Shown here: one piece after another, positions 1 through 14,650 of the stretch | How the letters are laid out: each line of letters starts with the position of its first letter | Numbering within the stretch: the first letter of the stretch is position 1 | Source: Tillus elongatus | Taxonomy: Eukaryota > Arthropoda > Insecta > Coleoptera > Cleridae | DNA length: 64,000 nt | NCBI GenBank assembly: GCA_964006375.1 | Contig: OZ023270.1 | Location: forward strand, 76,292,391-76,356,390 | Reading direction: 5' to 3' | The notes under the pieces: generated by a model | Told to the model about the DNA's origin: nothing | The model's database searches: none | Seen by the model: the letters and a program-made list of their open reading frames with translations, nothing else | Made by a program: the position numbers and the translations under genes

Positions 1-2230
1 CACACAATTCCTCACGTTTCTGCTCTCCTGATACCAAAATTCGATTTTACTACATTTTAGGGCAGTTTTAGCTTTTGCATTCACAATAAATTAATTCACT
101 CCCTGGTCCACACACTTCCTCGCGTTTCTGCTCTCCTGATACCAAACATCGATTTTACTACATTTTTAGAGCAGTTTTAGCTTTTGCATTTTATTGAAAG
201 TGAATAACTACCAGGTCCGCACACCTCCTCGCGTTTCTGCTCTCCTGATACCAAAACTCGATTTTACTACATTTTTAGGGCAGTTTTAGCTTTTGCATTT
301 TATTGAAAGTGAATAACTACCAGGTCCGCACACCTCCTCGCGTTTCTGCTCTCCTGATACCAAACCTCGATTTTACTACATTTTTAGAGCAGTTTTAGCT
401 TTTGCATTTTATTGAAAGCGAATAACTACCAGGTCCACACACCTCCTCGCGTTTCTGCTCTCCTGATACCAAAACTCGATTTTACTACATTTTTAGGGCA
501 GTTTTAGCTTTTGCATTTTATTGAAAGCGAATAACTACCAGGTCCGCACACCTCCTCGCGTTTCTGCTCTCCTGATACCAAACCTCGATTTTACTACATT
601 TTTAGAGCAGTTTTAGCTTTTGCATTTTATTGAAAGCGAATAACTACCAGGTCCACACACCTCCTCGCGTTTCTGCTCTCCTGATACCAAAACTCGATTT
701 TACTACATTTTTAGGGCAGTTTTAGCTTTTGCATTTTATTGAAAGTGAATAACTACCAGGTCCGCACACCTCCTCGCGTTTCTGCTCTCCTGATACCAAA
801 CCTCGATTTTACTACATTTTTAGGGCAGTTTTAGCTTTTGCATTTTATTGAAAGCGAATAACTACCAGGTCCGCACACCTCCTCGCGTTTCTGCTCTCCT
901 GATACCAAACCTCGATTTTACTACATTTTTAGAGCAGTTTTAGCTTTTGCATTTTATTGAAAGTGAATAACTACCAGGTCCACACACCTCCTCGCGTTTC
1001 TGCTCTCCTGATACCAAACCTCGATTTTACTACATTTTTAGGGCAGTTTTAGCTTTTGCATTTTATTGAAAGCGAATAACTACCAGGTCCGCACACCTCC
1101 TCGCGTTTCTGCTCTCCTGATACCAAAACTCGATTTTACTACATTTTTAGGGCAGTTTTAGCTTTTGCATTTTATTGAAAGTGAATAACTACCAGGTCCG
1201 CACACCTCCTCGCGTTTCTGCTCTCCTGATACCAAACCTCGATTTTACTACATTTTTAGGGCAGTTTTAGCTTTTGCATTTTATTGAAAGCGAATAACTA
1301 CCAGGTCCGCACACCTCCTCGCGTTTCTGCTCTCCTGATACCAAAACTCGATTTTACTACATTTTTAGGGCAGTTTTAGCTTTTGCATTTTATTGAAAGC
1401 GAATAACTACCAGGTCCGCACACCTCCTCGCGTTTCTGCTCTCCTGATACCAAAACTCGATTTTACTACATTTTTAGGGCAGTTTTAGCTTTTGCATTTT
1501 ATTGAAAGTGAATAACTACCAGGTCCGCACACCTCCTCGCGTTTCTGCTCTCCTGATACCAAACCTCGATTTTACTACATTTTTAGGGCAGTTTTAGCTT
1601 TTGCATTTTATTGAAAGTGAATAACTACCAGGTCCGCACACCTCCTCGCGTTTCTGCTCTCCTGATACCAAAACTCGATTTTACTACATTTTTAGGGCAG
1701 TTTTAGCTTTTGCATTTTATTGAAAGCGAATAACTACCAGGTCCGCACACCTCCTCGCGTTTCTGCTCTCCTGATACCAAACCTCGATTTTACTACATTT
1801 TTAGAGCAGTTTTACCTTTTGCATTTTACTAAAAATGAATCACTACCAGGTCCACAGAATTCCTCGCGTTTCTGCTCTCCTGATACCAAAACCCGGTTTT
1901 ACTACATTTTTAGGGCAGTTTTAGCTTTTGCATTCACTATAAATTAATTCACTACCAGGTCCACACACTTCCTCGCGTTTCTGCTCTCCTGATACCAAAA
2001 CTCGATTTTACTAAATTTAAAATAAATGAGCTTTTGTGTTGATTACAAATGAATTCACTTCCAGGCCCACATAGTTCCTTGCGTTTCTGCTCTCCTGATA
2101 CAAAATGTTAAATTTCATTCGATTTTCGTAATTTTATTTCTGCATAAATAAAATTTTATTTCGGCATAAATAAAATTGTATTTTTGATTCACACAATTCT
2201 TAGCATTTCTGCTCTCCTGTTACAAAAGTT
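1..2230. repeat. 109-base satellite array
   Basis: A head-to-tail array with a 109-base period: the phrase CGCGTTTCTGCTCTCC recurs at 121, 230, 339, 448 and onwards to about 2080, roughly 19 units. Interior units differ mainly at two sites, AAAACTCG versus AAACCTCG and GGGCAG versus GAGCAG, and these variants partly alternate. The first units and those after about 1800 are clearly more diverged, and a last scrap of the unit lies at 2190-2230. The array reaches the window edge, so its full length is unknown. Short open frames in it are not coding. Confidence 0.96.
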
Positions 2231-2667
2231 TAGATCTCTGTCAATTTTTATACAGTGTTCTTTATTTCTGTTTAAACAGTTAGCAGTTTGTAGGAACATT
2301 GTATGGTTGGTTGCATACTCAGCTATATTATGTATTTTAGAAATATTGTATGGTGGGTTGCATACTCAGCTATTATATTATTTGTTTACTATAAAGTTTG
2401 TAATAGATAGATAGGAAAAGGGTATAAAATAAAACAAATATTACATTGTAAATTTCTAATAAATCAACAAAATAGAATACAATTAAAAATTTTTAGAAAT
2501 ACAGTTGATAAAAAAACAAATAATGTAAAATATGTTGTCTTCTGAACTTCTATCATCCTACGGCAGCTCAGTCCATATATTCTGCTGTAAAATCGGTATA
2601 GAAAGGCTTATGACCGGAACCTGCAAAATCAAGAGAAAAATATTTTATTATATTTTTAATATACCAG

Positions 2668-2670
<3 letters not shown>
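2231..2670. other. AT-rich spacer with a short duplication
   Basis: No gene is seen. A segment of about 36 bases containing GGTTGCATACTCAGCTAT is present twice in tandem at 2295-2330 and 2342-2377. The rest is AT-rich sequence I cannot assign. Confidence 0.6.

Positions 2671-2744
<74 letters not shown>
2671..2744. repeat. (TA)n array
   Basis: About 37 uninterrupted TA dinucleotides. No flanking family A sequence is evident. Confidence 0.97.
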
Positions 2745-2747
<3 letters not shown>

Positions 2748-2798
2748 TTAAGTTTTCGTGACGGTAATTGTGTTATTTACTTTCCCACAATTTTTTAA

Positions 2799-2808
<10 letters not shown>

Positions 2809-2881
<73 letters not shown>
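2809..2881. repeat. (TA)n array
   Basis: TA dinucleotides preceded by a short GT run. The array borders the 312-base tandem repeat. Confidence 0.97.
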
Positions 2882-2885
<4 letters not shown>

Positions 2886-3485
2886 AAGGATAATAGCGCC
2901 ATCTCTGGTTTTGTGGCGGTTCTAGGTTTCCATGTACACACAGTACATCAATAAGGAAGCTGTTGGAAGAAAACCAGCGAGCGAAAACAACTACTCCTCA
3001 TACCAATACCACGACGGGCATTTAATTACATCACTCGCTAGCCACCATTACTTCAGTCCCGCCGGAACGTGCAGTAAGATGTAGCGCAGGAGACACAGAC
3101 CGGTTTTGTCCTTCTTAGGACTACCCATTATGTCATATCTGCCCCCCAACAAGTCGACCTTAAGGCAGGCATTGCCATAATATGCAATGTAGAATAGCGC
3201 AAACCGCCATCTCTCGTGTTGTGACGCTTCTGGACTTGCACAGCAGCTTCAGCTTACACACAGTACAGCAAAGAAGGCTGTGGAAAGGTAACTAGCGAAC
3301 TAAAACAACTACTCCCTGACTAATACCACGACGGGCATTAAATAACATAACTCGCTGGCCACCACCACTTCAGTCCTGCCGGGGCTTGCGGTAAGATGTA
3401 GCGGGGGAGACAAACCGGTTTCGTCCTTTTTCGGACTACTCATTATGCTAACCTGCGCTTCAACAAGTCGGCCTTAAGGTAAATA
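2882..3485. repeat. 312-base repeat, two tandem copies
   Basis: Two diverged copies about 312 bases apart. GCCATCTCT near 2897 and 3209, ACACACAGTACA near 2935 and 3256, and CACGACGGGCAT near 3012 and 3328 are the same landmarks in order. Each copy also holds a segment like CACTTCAGTCCTGCCGG. A third, partial copy lies at 31905-32115, so this is a dispersed family and not only a local duplication. There is no open frame and no recognised promoter boxes. The class is unknown. Confidence 0.85.
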
Positions 3486-3527
3486 ATTCAGGTGTGGCAT
3501 ATTAAGGACTCCTCTGAAGGACAAAAA

Positions 3528-3530
<3 letters not shown>

Positions 3531-3588
<58 letters not shown>

Positions 3589-3618
3589 ATACATATACAT
3601 ATACATATACACGTATGT
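3531..3618. repeat. (TA)n array grading into (ACATAT)n
   Basis: A pure TA run to 3580, followed by imperfect hexanucleotide variants. Confidence 0.95.
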
Positions 3619-3849
3619 ATATTAATATGAAGCATTGCCATGTAATTATATCAAAAATTCTTCAAAACATGAATAGACTTGCGTCCAACGATATGAGATC
3701 AGAAAATAAAGAAAATGTAAACAAATAAGGAACAAATGTACATACAGGCTGTTTATTAAAGATGCAAGCAAAAATTGGAGTTGTTATTTCCTGGTAATTT
3801 TAAGTACGAGTATTTTGTCCTTTTATGATTTTTGGAAAGTCGCATATAG

Positions 3850-4400
3850 AGATAAAATTTTTCGACAGTAACAATACTTTATTACAATATCACATATCAA
3901 CCTTCTTATTTCACAAGAACTGTTGAATATGACTACCACCAGCTAGAATGCACTGACTGCCAAACTCTGTCAAAAACACCATGGTCGTTTCTAATTGAAT
4001 TACACCCAGCAATTATCCAATTTCTTAAATCTTCCACATTTTCCTTTGGAATAGTGTGAACAAATAACTTCAGATGGTCTCATAGGTAATAATCCATGGG
4101 CTTTGAGCTCGGTGATCGAGCAGGCCATAAGTGAAGTCTACATCGACCAATTCAGCGGTCTCCATATATTGCTATTAAGAACTCACCACCACATTGCATT
4201 TCACGTGGCCAGTGGTACATTTTTCATAAACAGAGGGATTGTTTGTGCCAAAAATTTCGATACGCCTTGCCTAGTAGGAACAACGGTCCAAGTAGACAGT
4301 TCCTCACAATTCCAACCAAAATATTTAACAAAAACTGATGCTGAAAACGACCTTCAAGTATCTCATTTATTCAGCTCATTTATGGTTATTATAAAGATTT
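3850..4400 (-). pseudogene. IS630/Tc1/mariner-type transposase remnant
   Basis: Read on the minus strand, conceptual pieces match the order of a DDE transposase of the insect IS630/Tc1/mariner superfamily: VGIVRNCLLGPLF, then YGDR followed by a stop and IGR, then WPARSPSSKPMDYYL near 4090-4135, which corresponds to the conserved WPARSPDLTPLDxxLWG block. The region where the second catalytic aspartate is expected (DGAPAH) is not preserved, and stops and frame changes are frequent. The N-terminal helix-turn-helix is missing. It is dead by sequence. The motif order is read directly; the family assignment rests on known motif patterns. Confidence 0.75.
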
Positions 4401-4530
4401 CTCATTGCATTTCTTGAGTATATAGTTTCCTTTTAATGTCATAAACTTGTGTACCAAATTTGATTACCATAGATTTTTATTTTTGGGGAAAAAAAAATTC
4501 CGAAAGAAAAAATAGTTATCGGTGTGATAC

Positions 4531-4728
<198 letters not shown>

Positions 4729-4793
4729 TGAAACTGACCCCGAATATTGGTTCTTAGGGTCCTAGTTCACCCTCATTTGAAAAAAAAAATTTC

Positions 4794-4796
<3 letters not shown>

Positions 4797-4865
<69 letters not shown>
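4797..4865. repeat. (TA)n array
   Basis: The second TA run of the expanded family A copy. Confidence 0.97.
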
Positions 4866-4866
<1 letters not shown>

Positions 4867-4960
4867 TGAAACTGACCCCGGATATTGGTTCTTGGGGTCC
4901 TAGTTCGCCCTCATTTGAAAAAAAAAATCCAAAATTCAAAAGTCGGGATGTCCCCATCAG

Positions 4961-5121
4961 TGAATTTTTTCTAAGAAAACTCACTAATGAGGAGATCCCG
5001 ATTTTTTAATTTTGAAAAAATTTCTCCAAATGAGTGCGAACTAGGCCCCCTAGAACCTATATCCAGGATCAGTTTCTATTTTATATGTTCATACATGTAT
5101 CACACCGATAACAAAAAATTC
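4961..5121 (+). repeat. family A fragment, hairpin end
   Basis: It shares the hairpin of the preceding copy and runs the other way: AATGAGGAGATCCCG, then the GCCCCCTAGAACC block, then TATCACACCGATAAC. The two copies therefore make an inverted pair centred on the hairpin at about 4974. It has no TA array. Confidence 0.85.
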
Positions 5122-6378
<1,257 letters not shown>

Positions 6379-6386
6379 TAAAAATA

Positions 6387-8897
6387 ATATGCCGCTTCCG
6401 ATTCCTTTTGCAAGTGGTTTGGATAAGTTCCTTTGCCAGGAAAATCGGCCCAGGTTTTCGCAGGTGTATTATAAAGAGTGAACCATGTACCAAAATTTAG
6501 GTCTGTAAGTTCAAAGAGAAAAAGTTATATAGGCATTTAAAGAAAAAAAATTTGGGGTTTTCCTCAAAACGTCAAAGTCGCGATTTAAAACGTGAAAATT
6601 GGCAACATTTAGGCAAAGAACCTAAAACAAATACGGATTATGTTAAGACAATGTCGTAAGAAGAGTGTTCTGCAAACCCTTAGGTTTCAGCTTCAACCGT
6701 CATGGTCCTTCGTTTTACTAAAATATTTCCAGAAATTTCATTTCAAATAGATGAATGCCTTGACGGTAGTTTTAGTTAAGTTTATTGTTTAATGCTCTAT
6801 AAATTTTAGCTAATTTTCGTAGAAAAAATTCGTTAATGAGGAGACCGCGACTTTTGAATTTAGAAAGATTTCTTCAAATGAGCTCAAACTAGCCATCCTA
6901 GAACCATATCCAGGTATAGTTTCTGTTTTTATCTGTTTACATATATACAGGGTGTCGCATTTCTACGGCAAAGTTCACTATAATTGTTATTATACAAGAT
7001 ACGAGAAAAAGTTGTATACATTAATTATAGCGTGTCTTGAGCTGCATCTTGCAAAATTATTTTGTCAGTCACAGGGTAGCATATAGGTTGTTGGTGATAC
7101 CTACAAATTCTTTTTCAAGCACCCTTATGTTATTGCGTTTTTGCATTTTTTATCGAAATATGATGCATCTTTGTAAGAAAAAAATGTTGACGCAGTAAGT
7201 GCGTTTTGGTAACACTTCCTAGCAACTACAGGCCTATTTTTCTCTTTTCAGTTCTCTCTAAAGTGATGGCAAAATATATAAACACCGAATTACTAACATT
7301 TCTTGAAAAATACAGTCTAATCCACGACATGCAGTATGGATTCCGTCAGCGCAGATCAGCTGCCGACCTCCTTTCCTTTGTCACCCACTTTAGGAACAAG
7401 TCTATGGAACTACACGATGAATCCCAGATTGTCACTCTAGACATATCCAAAGCATTCGACCAGGTCTGGCACGCAGCGCTGCTTAATAAACTTCCGGCCT
7501 ATGGCCTACCACCAAAACTCTGTACCTGGACAGCAAATTTCCTCTCCAATCGGAGCTTTTCTGTTGTCGTGGATGGTCATTCCTCTGAACTGTATCCAAT
7601 TAATGCAGGAGTCCCTCAAGGTTGAGCTTTAGCCCCTACTTTGTTTCTTCTCCACATCAATGACCTCCTCTCTAGCACATAAAACCCAGTTCACAGTTAC
7701 GCGGATGACAGCACCCTTCACTCAAATATACAACATTATAAGCCTGTCTCTTTAGCTCAATTAGATGAGGAATGCAGACTCATGGAGAGTCCTGCCTCTG
7801 CGGATCTCCAAAAAATATTTGACTGGGGAAGTAGAAATCTTGTACAATTCAACTCCACCAAATCTCAGTCTTGCTTTCTATCTCATAAGAGATACACCAG
7901 CCCTAGACCCATCACAATGAACATCCAAGTTATTCAAAGTAATGAGTCCTTTTCACTTGTTAGCATTTCTGTATATCGAAATCTCAATTGGCACCAACAT
8001 GTCACATCAATTGCAGAAGAAGCTGCTAAGAAATTAGGTTTCCACTTCCGGGCTCGCAAATACTTTTCACCAGCTAATCTCTATACCTTGTATACTTCAC
8101 AAATAAGGCCAAACCTCGAATACTGCTCCCACATCTGTAGTGCCGCTGCCGCTTCTACACTCGCTATCCTGGACTCCATTCAGACGAGAGCTATACGTCT
8201 CATCGGTGACCCTACCCTCACCCAAAGGCTGCCATCCCTTGCCCACCGACGTGCCGTTGGTGACCTCTTATAGATGTCTGCACGGGCATTGCTCAGAGGA
8301 GCTTTCTTCCATAGTTCCTCCACCTGCTGCCCCCAAAAAATCCTCTAGGGGAAAAAAGCGAATGCACCCTTTAGTAAAAGAGTCTGGACAGTAGTCCTGG
8401 TCACCAGACATAGAACGTCTTGTTATGCCCGCTCTTTTGTCCCGAGGACTTCCAAGTTGTGGAATTCCTTGCCGGCACATGTTTCTCCTTCTCCTCCGAA
8501 CGTCCAAACCTTCAAGTCCAGAATTAACAATTTGCCTCTTCCCTCCTTATCGACACCCACGGTACGATTGTATTGAGGCTGTAAGCCATCGTGGTGTGTT
8601 GTTGATATATAAAAAAAATTAAAAAATCGTTAAAGGCTTCAAATGTCAATAACTCAGTTTGCTATTAACCTAAAGTTTGATGGCTAGGGAACCAGTTTTC
8701 TTGGAAGCATTTTAAGTTTATTTTCGGAAAATGTTTCACACAATAAGTTATATAGATAAAATATGGTACATTGTTTCTACTATATAGGCTATACCGGTAA
8801 CCAGAATAATGCCTGCTTGTGAGACATATTTGCTATTAGAAACATTTTTATGAAAATTACCTTCCATAACGCACTTGCTGCGTCCGGACTTTTTTAG
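6387..8897 (+). repeat. family A repeat interrupted by a LINE
   Basis: The left part, 6387-7212, runs from the internal core to TTGACGCAGTAAGTGCG, the start of the inverted-arm segment. The right part, 8628-8897, resumes inside that segment (GGCTTCAAATGTCAATAACTC) and ends with the inverse CGCACTTGCTGCGTCCGG. LINE sequence lies between. A small part of the target is missing at the junction. A second hairpin-like AAAATTCG...TTCGTTAATGAGG at about 6815-6840 suggests an internal rearrangement. Confidence 0.82.
7213..8627 (+). pseudogene. CR1/jockey-like LINE reverse transcriptase, copy 1 (5'-truncated)
   Basis: A 5'-truncated non-LTR retrotransposon. One frame covers 7206-8273 and encodes, in order, the RT blocks SNYRP (about 7219), YGFRQRRSAADLL, LDISKAFDQVWH (first catalytic aspartate), NAGVPQG, and after two stops SYADD (about 7697, catalytic aspartates), then the thumb region ending RLPSLAHRRAVGDLL. 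TGA at 7623 directly follows VPQG and TAA at 7680 lies just before YADD; a TAG ends the frame at 8271. The rest, with a degenerate C-terminal tail resembling NSLPAHV...TFKSRIN, is in other frames to an A-rich end near 8627. The copy is dead. It belongs to the same family as the copies at 10477 and 41311. Clade is uncertain. Confidence 0.87.
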
Positions 8898-9654
8898 TAT
8901 CTTAACAGAACATAACTGGTTACGTTCTTTATTGTAGTTTAAGTACTGCTTAGTACCTCCTCGTGCAACTACGCTTTTGATACACTGATTACACACAAAT
9001 TCCTATAATTATTTTGCAATACTTAACTGGGTCATGCCTGTTTATGAAAACAAAGTAAGGACGACTTGTTTATGATCTGAAACAAGAGGAGGCAACCTAG
9101 ATAAAACGGCAGCGACTCGGCCGTATCTTGAAGGGATTTGTTAAGATCTGAGACGTGATTTAAAGTGACTATAAAAAGCCAGAGCTTAATATTCTGATTA
9201 TGTAAATAGGACCGGGCGAGCTTTTTACGTTTGCCTCTCACCAATTTGCATAAAATAATAAGTGTGTTAAGAAGACGACACTGCTCTGCCTTTCGCCTTA
9301 CTATACAGACTTCTCGTTAAATTAAACCTCCTTTTATGTAAGTTTTTACTCACCCCGAACCGAAATCTGATGCAAGGCTATAACGAAATATTTACACTTT
9401 ATGATGAGACTCAGTCAGATGAAAGGCGAAATTACTTAGGCTCAAGTAACATTGCTTGCGTCTGCTTGGTTGCTAAGGGCTTAGTTTACTTTTTTTACAA
9501 GCAAAAGAGGAGCTTTTTTGCAAATCGCGCTAAAGGCAGAGAAATGTATATTAAGAGAGACTTTTCAGAGAGCACTGGTTTCAGTAAGATATTATTTTAG
9601 CTTTTCCAAAAAGTATTTTATTTAACAATATAATAGTATATTATGGCATAGAAC
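8898..9654. other. unassigned spacer
   Basis: No recognised element. It includes GC-richer tracts around 9060-9240 (for example CAGCGACTCGGCCG) and a 76-codon open frame at 9370-9600 with no motif I recognise. Confidence 0.4.
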
Positions 9655-10012
9655 AGTAGGTACAGTACAGTATAATATAGTATAGTACAGTACAGTGCAG
9701 TACAGTACAGTACAGTACAGTGCAGTGCAGTGCAGTACAGTCCAGTCCAGTCCAGTACAGTGCAGTGCAGTCCAGTGCAGTGCAGTGCAGTGCAGTGCAG
9801 TCCAGTACAGTACATTACATTACAGTACAGTACAGTACAGTACAGTACAGTACAGTGCAGTGCAGTGCAGTACAGTACAGTACAGTACAGTACAGTACAG
9901 TACAGTACAGTACAGTACAGTACAGTGCAGTACAGTACAGTACAGTACACTACAGTACAGTACAATACAGTACAGTACAGTAAAGTATAGTATAGTATAG
10001 TATAGTATAGCA
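9655..10012. repeat. (TACAG)n pentanucleotide array
   Basis: About 70 five-base units, mostly TACAG, with interspersed TGCAG and TCCAG variants and TATAG units at both edges. TGCAG units cluster at 9720-9800 and 9853-9868. The 15-base translation period has no stop, so long open frames appear on both strands; these are artefacts. Confidence 0.96.
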
Positions 10013-10331
10013 ATCTGGAAAAACCATGAAAACGGTTATGTTATAGATCCGACCATACGTTTTGAGAAAGATATGGAGCAGCCTGACCAAAATCAAGAAG
10101 AAACGTGTCTTATTTATGAACTTACAATAACTTATTATAAATCTAAATTTAATATTCAAAATGTATCAGTCATAGGTCTCATGTGTTTTGCAAGGAGAAC
10201 ATTATTAAAAAATTCGGTTACCCAAGTCATTAGATCACGAAACTGTTTCAAAAATTTTAAAATTGTCAGTGTACATTCTTAGAAATCATTTATATAGTAA
10301 CTCTAACAGATGAGTTGTTATGTTTATTTTT

Positions 10332-10333
<2 letters not shown>
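10013..10333. other. unassigned AT-rich spacer
   Basis: No recognised coding or repeat structure between the pentamer array and the next TA array. Confidence 0.4.

Positions 10334-10423
<90 letters not shown>
10334..10423. repeat. (TA)n array
   Basis: About 45 TA units directly upstream of LINE copy 2. Confidence 0.97.
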
Positions 10424-10425
<2 letters not shown>

Positions 10426-10476
10426 TTACGTAATTAATATTTTATATTCTAATATTCTATTTTATATGTTATGTTT

Positions 10477-11583
10477 GTCTTTTAATAACCACATCAAAAA
10501 CAAAGTCCTCTCAAGCACCAACGGCAGCAAACCCTTCTGGACTCTTGCTAAATTTATTGGGAATAATTTCTGCAAGAGCACGTTCCCACCTTTTGTTTCA
10601 GGAGATGACATTGTTTCTACCTCCCTGGGCAAGGCAAAAGTTTTTGCATCGTTGTTCGCCGGCAATTCTACTCTCAACCCACCTCCAAATGTTCAACAAC
10701 CAACAGTCCCCAATGTCGCGCATAAAATGACAGATAAAAAACAAAACTAAAAAGGTACGAAAGATGCTCTCTTCTCTTAATACCAGGAAAGCCTCTGGCC
10801 TTGACGAGATCCCAGCAATTGTTCTCAAAAATTGCGCACCAGAACTTGCTCCTGTCCTGACTCGTCTGTTTCAGACATCTTACAATAGAGGCATATTCCC
10901 TAGTAACTGGAAAACTGATCGAGTGCAACCGGTCCCCAAGAAAGGTGCCAAAGCGCTTCCTAGCAACTACAGGCCTATTTCTCTCCCTTTAGTCGTCTCT
11001 AAAGTGATGAAAAAGTGTATAAACACCGAATTACTAAAATTTCTTGAAAAAAAAGTCTAGTCCACGACAGGCAGTATGGATTCCCTCAGCGCAGATCCAC
11101 TGCCGACCTCCTTTCCTTTGTCACCCATTCTTGAAGCAAGTCTATGGAACTACACGGTGAATCCCAGGTGTCGCTCTCGACATATCCAAAGCATTCGACC
11201 AGGTCTGGCACACAGCGCTGCTTAATATACTTCCGGCCTATGGCCTACCACCAAAACTATGTACCTGGACAGCAAATTTCCTCTTCAACCGCAGCATTCC
11301 TGTTGTCGTGGATGGCTATTCCTCTAAACGGTATCCAATTAATGCAGGAGTCCCTTTCAAGGTTCAGCTTTGGCCGGTACTTTCTTTCTTCTCCACATCA
11401 ATGGCCTTCGCCAAATCTCAAATACTGCTCCCACATCTGGGGTGCCGCTGCCGCTTCTACGCTCGCTATCCTGGACTTCATTCAGAGAAAAGCTATACGT
11501 CTCATCAGTGACCCTACCCTTACCCAAAGGCTGCCATCCCTTGCCCACCGACGTACCGTTGGTGACCTCTCTCTCTTTTTCTC

Positions 11584-11649
<66 letters not shown>

Positions 11650-11790
11650 GCACGGGCACTGCTCATGTTTTTCCTTCTCATCCGAACCTCCAAACCTTCA
11701 AGTGCAGAATTAACAAGTTGCCTCTTTCCTCCTTGTGGACACCCATGGTACGATAGTATTTGGTCTGTTGTTGAAATAAAAAATTAAAAA
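10477..11790 (+). pseudogene. CR1/jockey-like LINE, copy 2 (internally deleted)
   Basis: It starts in the linker between endonuclease and reverse transcriptase (NHIKNKVLSSTNGSKPFW) and continues to KASGLDEIPAIVLKNCAPEL, the start of RT (10791-10850), then PSNYRPISLP. After a stop at about 11058 several frame changes follow. The palm segment with the YADD motif is deleted: the text jumps from the LLHIN-equivalent at about 11395 to NLKYCSHIWGAAAAST at about 11412, skipping around 0.4 kb relative to copy 1. A (TA)n array interrupts the C-terminal tail at 11586-11647. It ends in an A-rich tail near 11790. Non-functional. Confidence 0.85.
11586..11647. repeat. (TA)n array inside LINE copy 2
   Basis: Copy 1 has only TCTTATAGATGTCTGCACGG at the matching place, so about 60 bases of TA expanded or inserted within the LINE. 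Confidence 0.95.
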
Positions 11791-12008
11791 AATGTTATTT
11801 AATTTGTCTTATGGCAAGTCATAATGTATGGCCAGTATGTTCATAATAAAGAAGATTATATATTATATACCATACAGTAAGTCATCCCATAACGTCATCT
11901 CATTTAACGTTGTTATTCAAAAAGTCTAAAATAGTAGGTAAAAAAGGAGTACATAATATAATGTAGTCTGTCGGCATGTACATATCCATATGAAAATGAA
12001 ATGAATAC

Positions 12009-13358
<1,350 letters not shown>

Positions 13359-14650
13359 TTTTTTTCCCCAGATTCATGGAAAAAAATTAACTTTTTTGTT
13401 CCAAGGTTATAAACCTGAAGGTGAAAATGAAAAGTCTACTTGCATACAAAAAAAAATATTATGAAAATATTTTATCCTCGTTTACATTCAAATAAACGCA
13501 AATCAAATTAATGTCCAATTAGGGTAGATACTGTTTTCATAAATTGGACATTAAACAAGGCTATACAAATCCCAGATTTATTAATGACCTTTAATAGGTA
13601 CAAAAATTCTGAACAACAAAAACTAACTGGGATGTCTAAAATTAACCAGAGAGACCTGGCTGGAAAGCTTCAATTCCATTCGCCGATACATTAGAACATT
13701 AGGGTCATTTATTTTCGTTTTTACAACCGAATCGGCCAATGAAATCCGCAAACAAGAAGAAAAGTCCAAACATGAAAAGGAATAAAAACATTTTTAATAT
13801 TACCTGTAGCAGAGGGCGAGATCGGTGCGGAAGTTGGATCAGACCAGGCGAGTCCCGGCCTCAGGGTTCGAACAGCGAACGGACCAAACAGAGAGAAAGA
13901 ACGGCAAGAACAGTCGATAAATGGTCGCTTCAATGGTCTAGAAAAGAAAGGCATCAACCCGTCGAGCTCCCGGGCGAAACAGAGAGGAAAGAAAGCCGTC
14001 AGAGGGGTAGAAAACTCGGATTCTTATTCGCTATGAGATATAATAAAACTGAGTTCTTTTTATTTGTTTCCCCCACTGGTAATGTTCTGTGAGTGGATTT
14101 TTAAAACACACCCTTTTCTTTTCGAACACAAGAGAGGGGTGAAATAAAAGAGATACTTATACCCCTGGTATAAAGCAACTTCTTATTACTCAGATGGAAT
14201 ATCGAAGGAGGGAAGTTTTATTCGTTTGATAAGAGTGGAAGCATTGAAGGTTGATTAAATAAGGGGTGTGGGTAGGTTATTTATTGATTCAATGTAGATG
14301 TCTTGCGATACAATGAAAAATTATGGTCCTTAGTTTGTCTTGTCTGATCACGTTTAAGGGTTGAACAAGATTCTCGAGTTACGCGTGGTGGTTATGTGTA
14401 TGTCTAGGGGTGGGTTTACGGCGGGATCTAGAAAGTGACATTTTTATAATTAGTTTGCTTAGAAATACTAGAAGGGTGGAAGATAGTCGAAGGTGATACA
14501 ATCTAATTAAGGGAGAAGAATGACCGCAGTTAAAAGCTTTAATTAAATTGGTGTTATTACTTTAATTGAATTATGTTTTGTTATTACCATGCTGACACAA
14601 ATTGTAAAACCTCCCCCACCGGAAGGCAACAAAAAAAACGAGACTTTGTT
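13359..14650. other. low-repeat island, GC-richer core
   Basis: This is one of the few stretches here free of TA arrays and family A. 13800-14020 is clearly GC-richer than its surroundings. No protein is recognised. A possible exon is listed separately. Confidence 0.5.
13804..14020 (-). other. possible 5' exon with splice donor
   Basis: On the minus strand the GC-rich block ends with CTACAG/GTAATATT, a good match to an animal 5' splice site (exon end at 13804), and then turns AT-rich as an intron would. The open frame at 13721-13957 runs through the donor and has no known domain. This could be the 5' exon of a host gene lying further left, or part of an unrecognised LTR. Low confidence. Confidence 0.25.

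Noticed and set aside
9618..10013. Overlapping open frames of up to 131 codons on both strands
   Set aside because: They are produced by the stop-free pentanucleotide repeat and have no independent coding signal.
13510..13560. Inverted repeat ATGTCCAATT...AATTGGACAT as transposon end
   Set aside because: Only about ten bases pair, with no target duplication and no second copy in the window.
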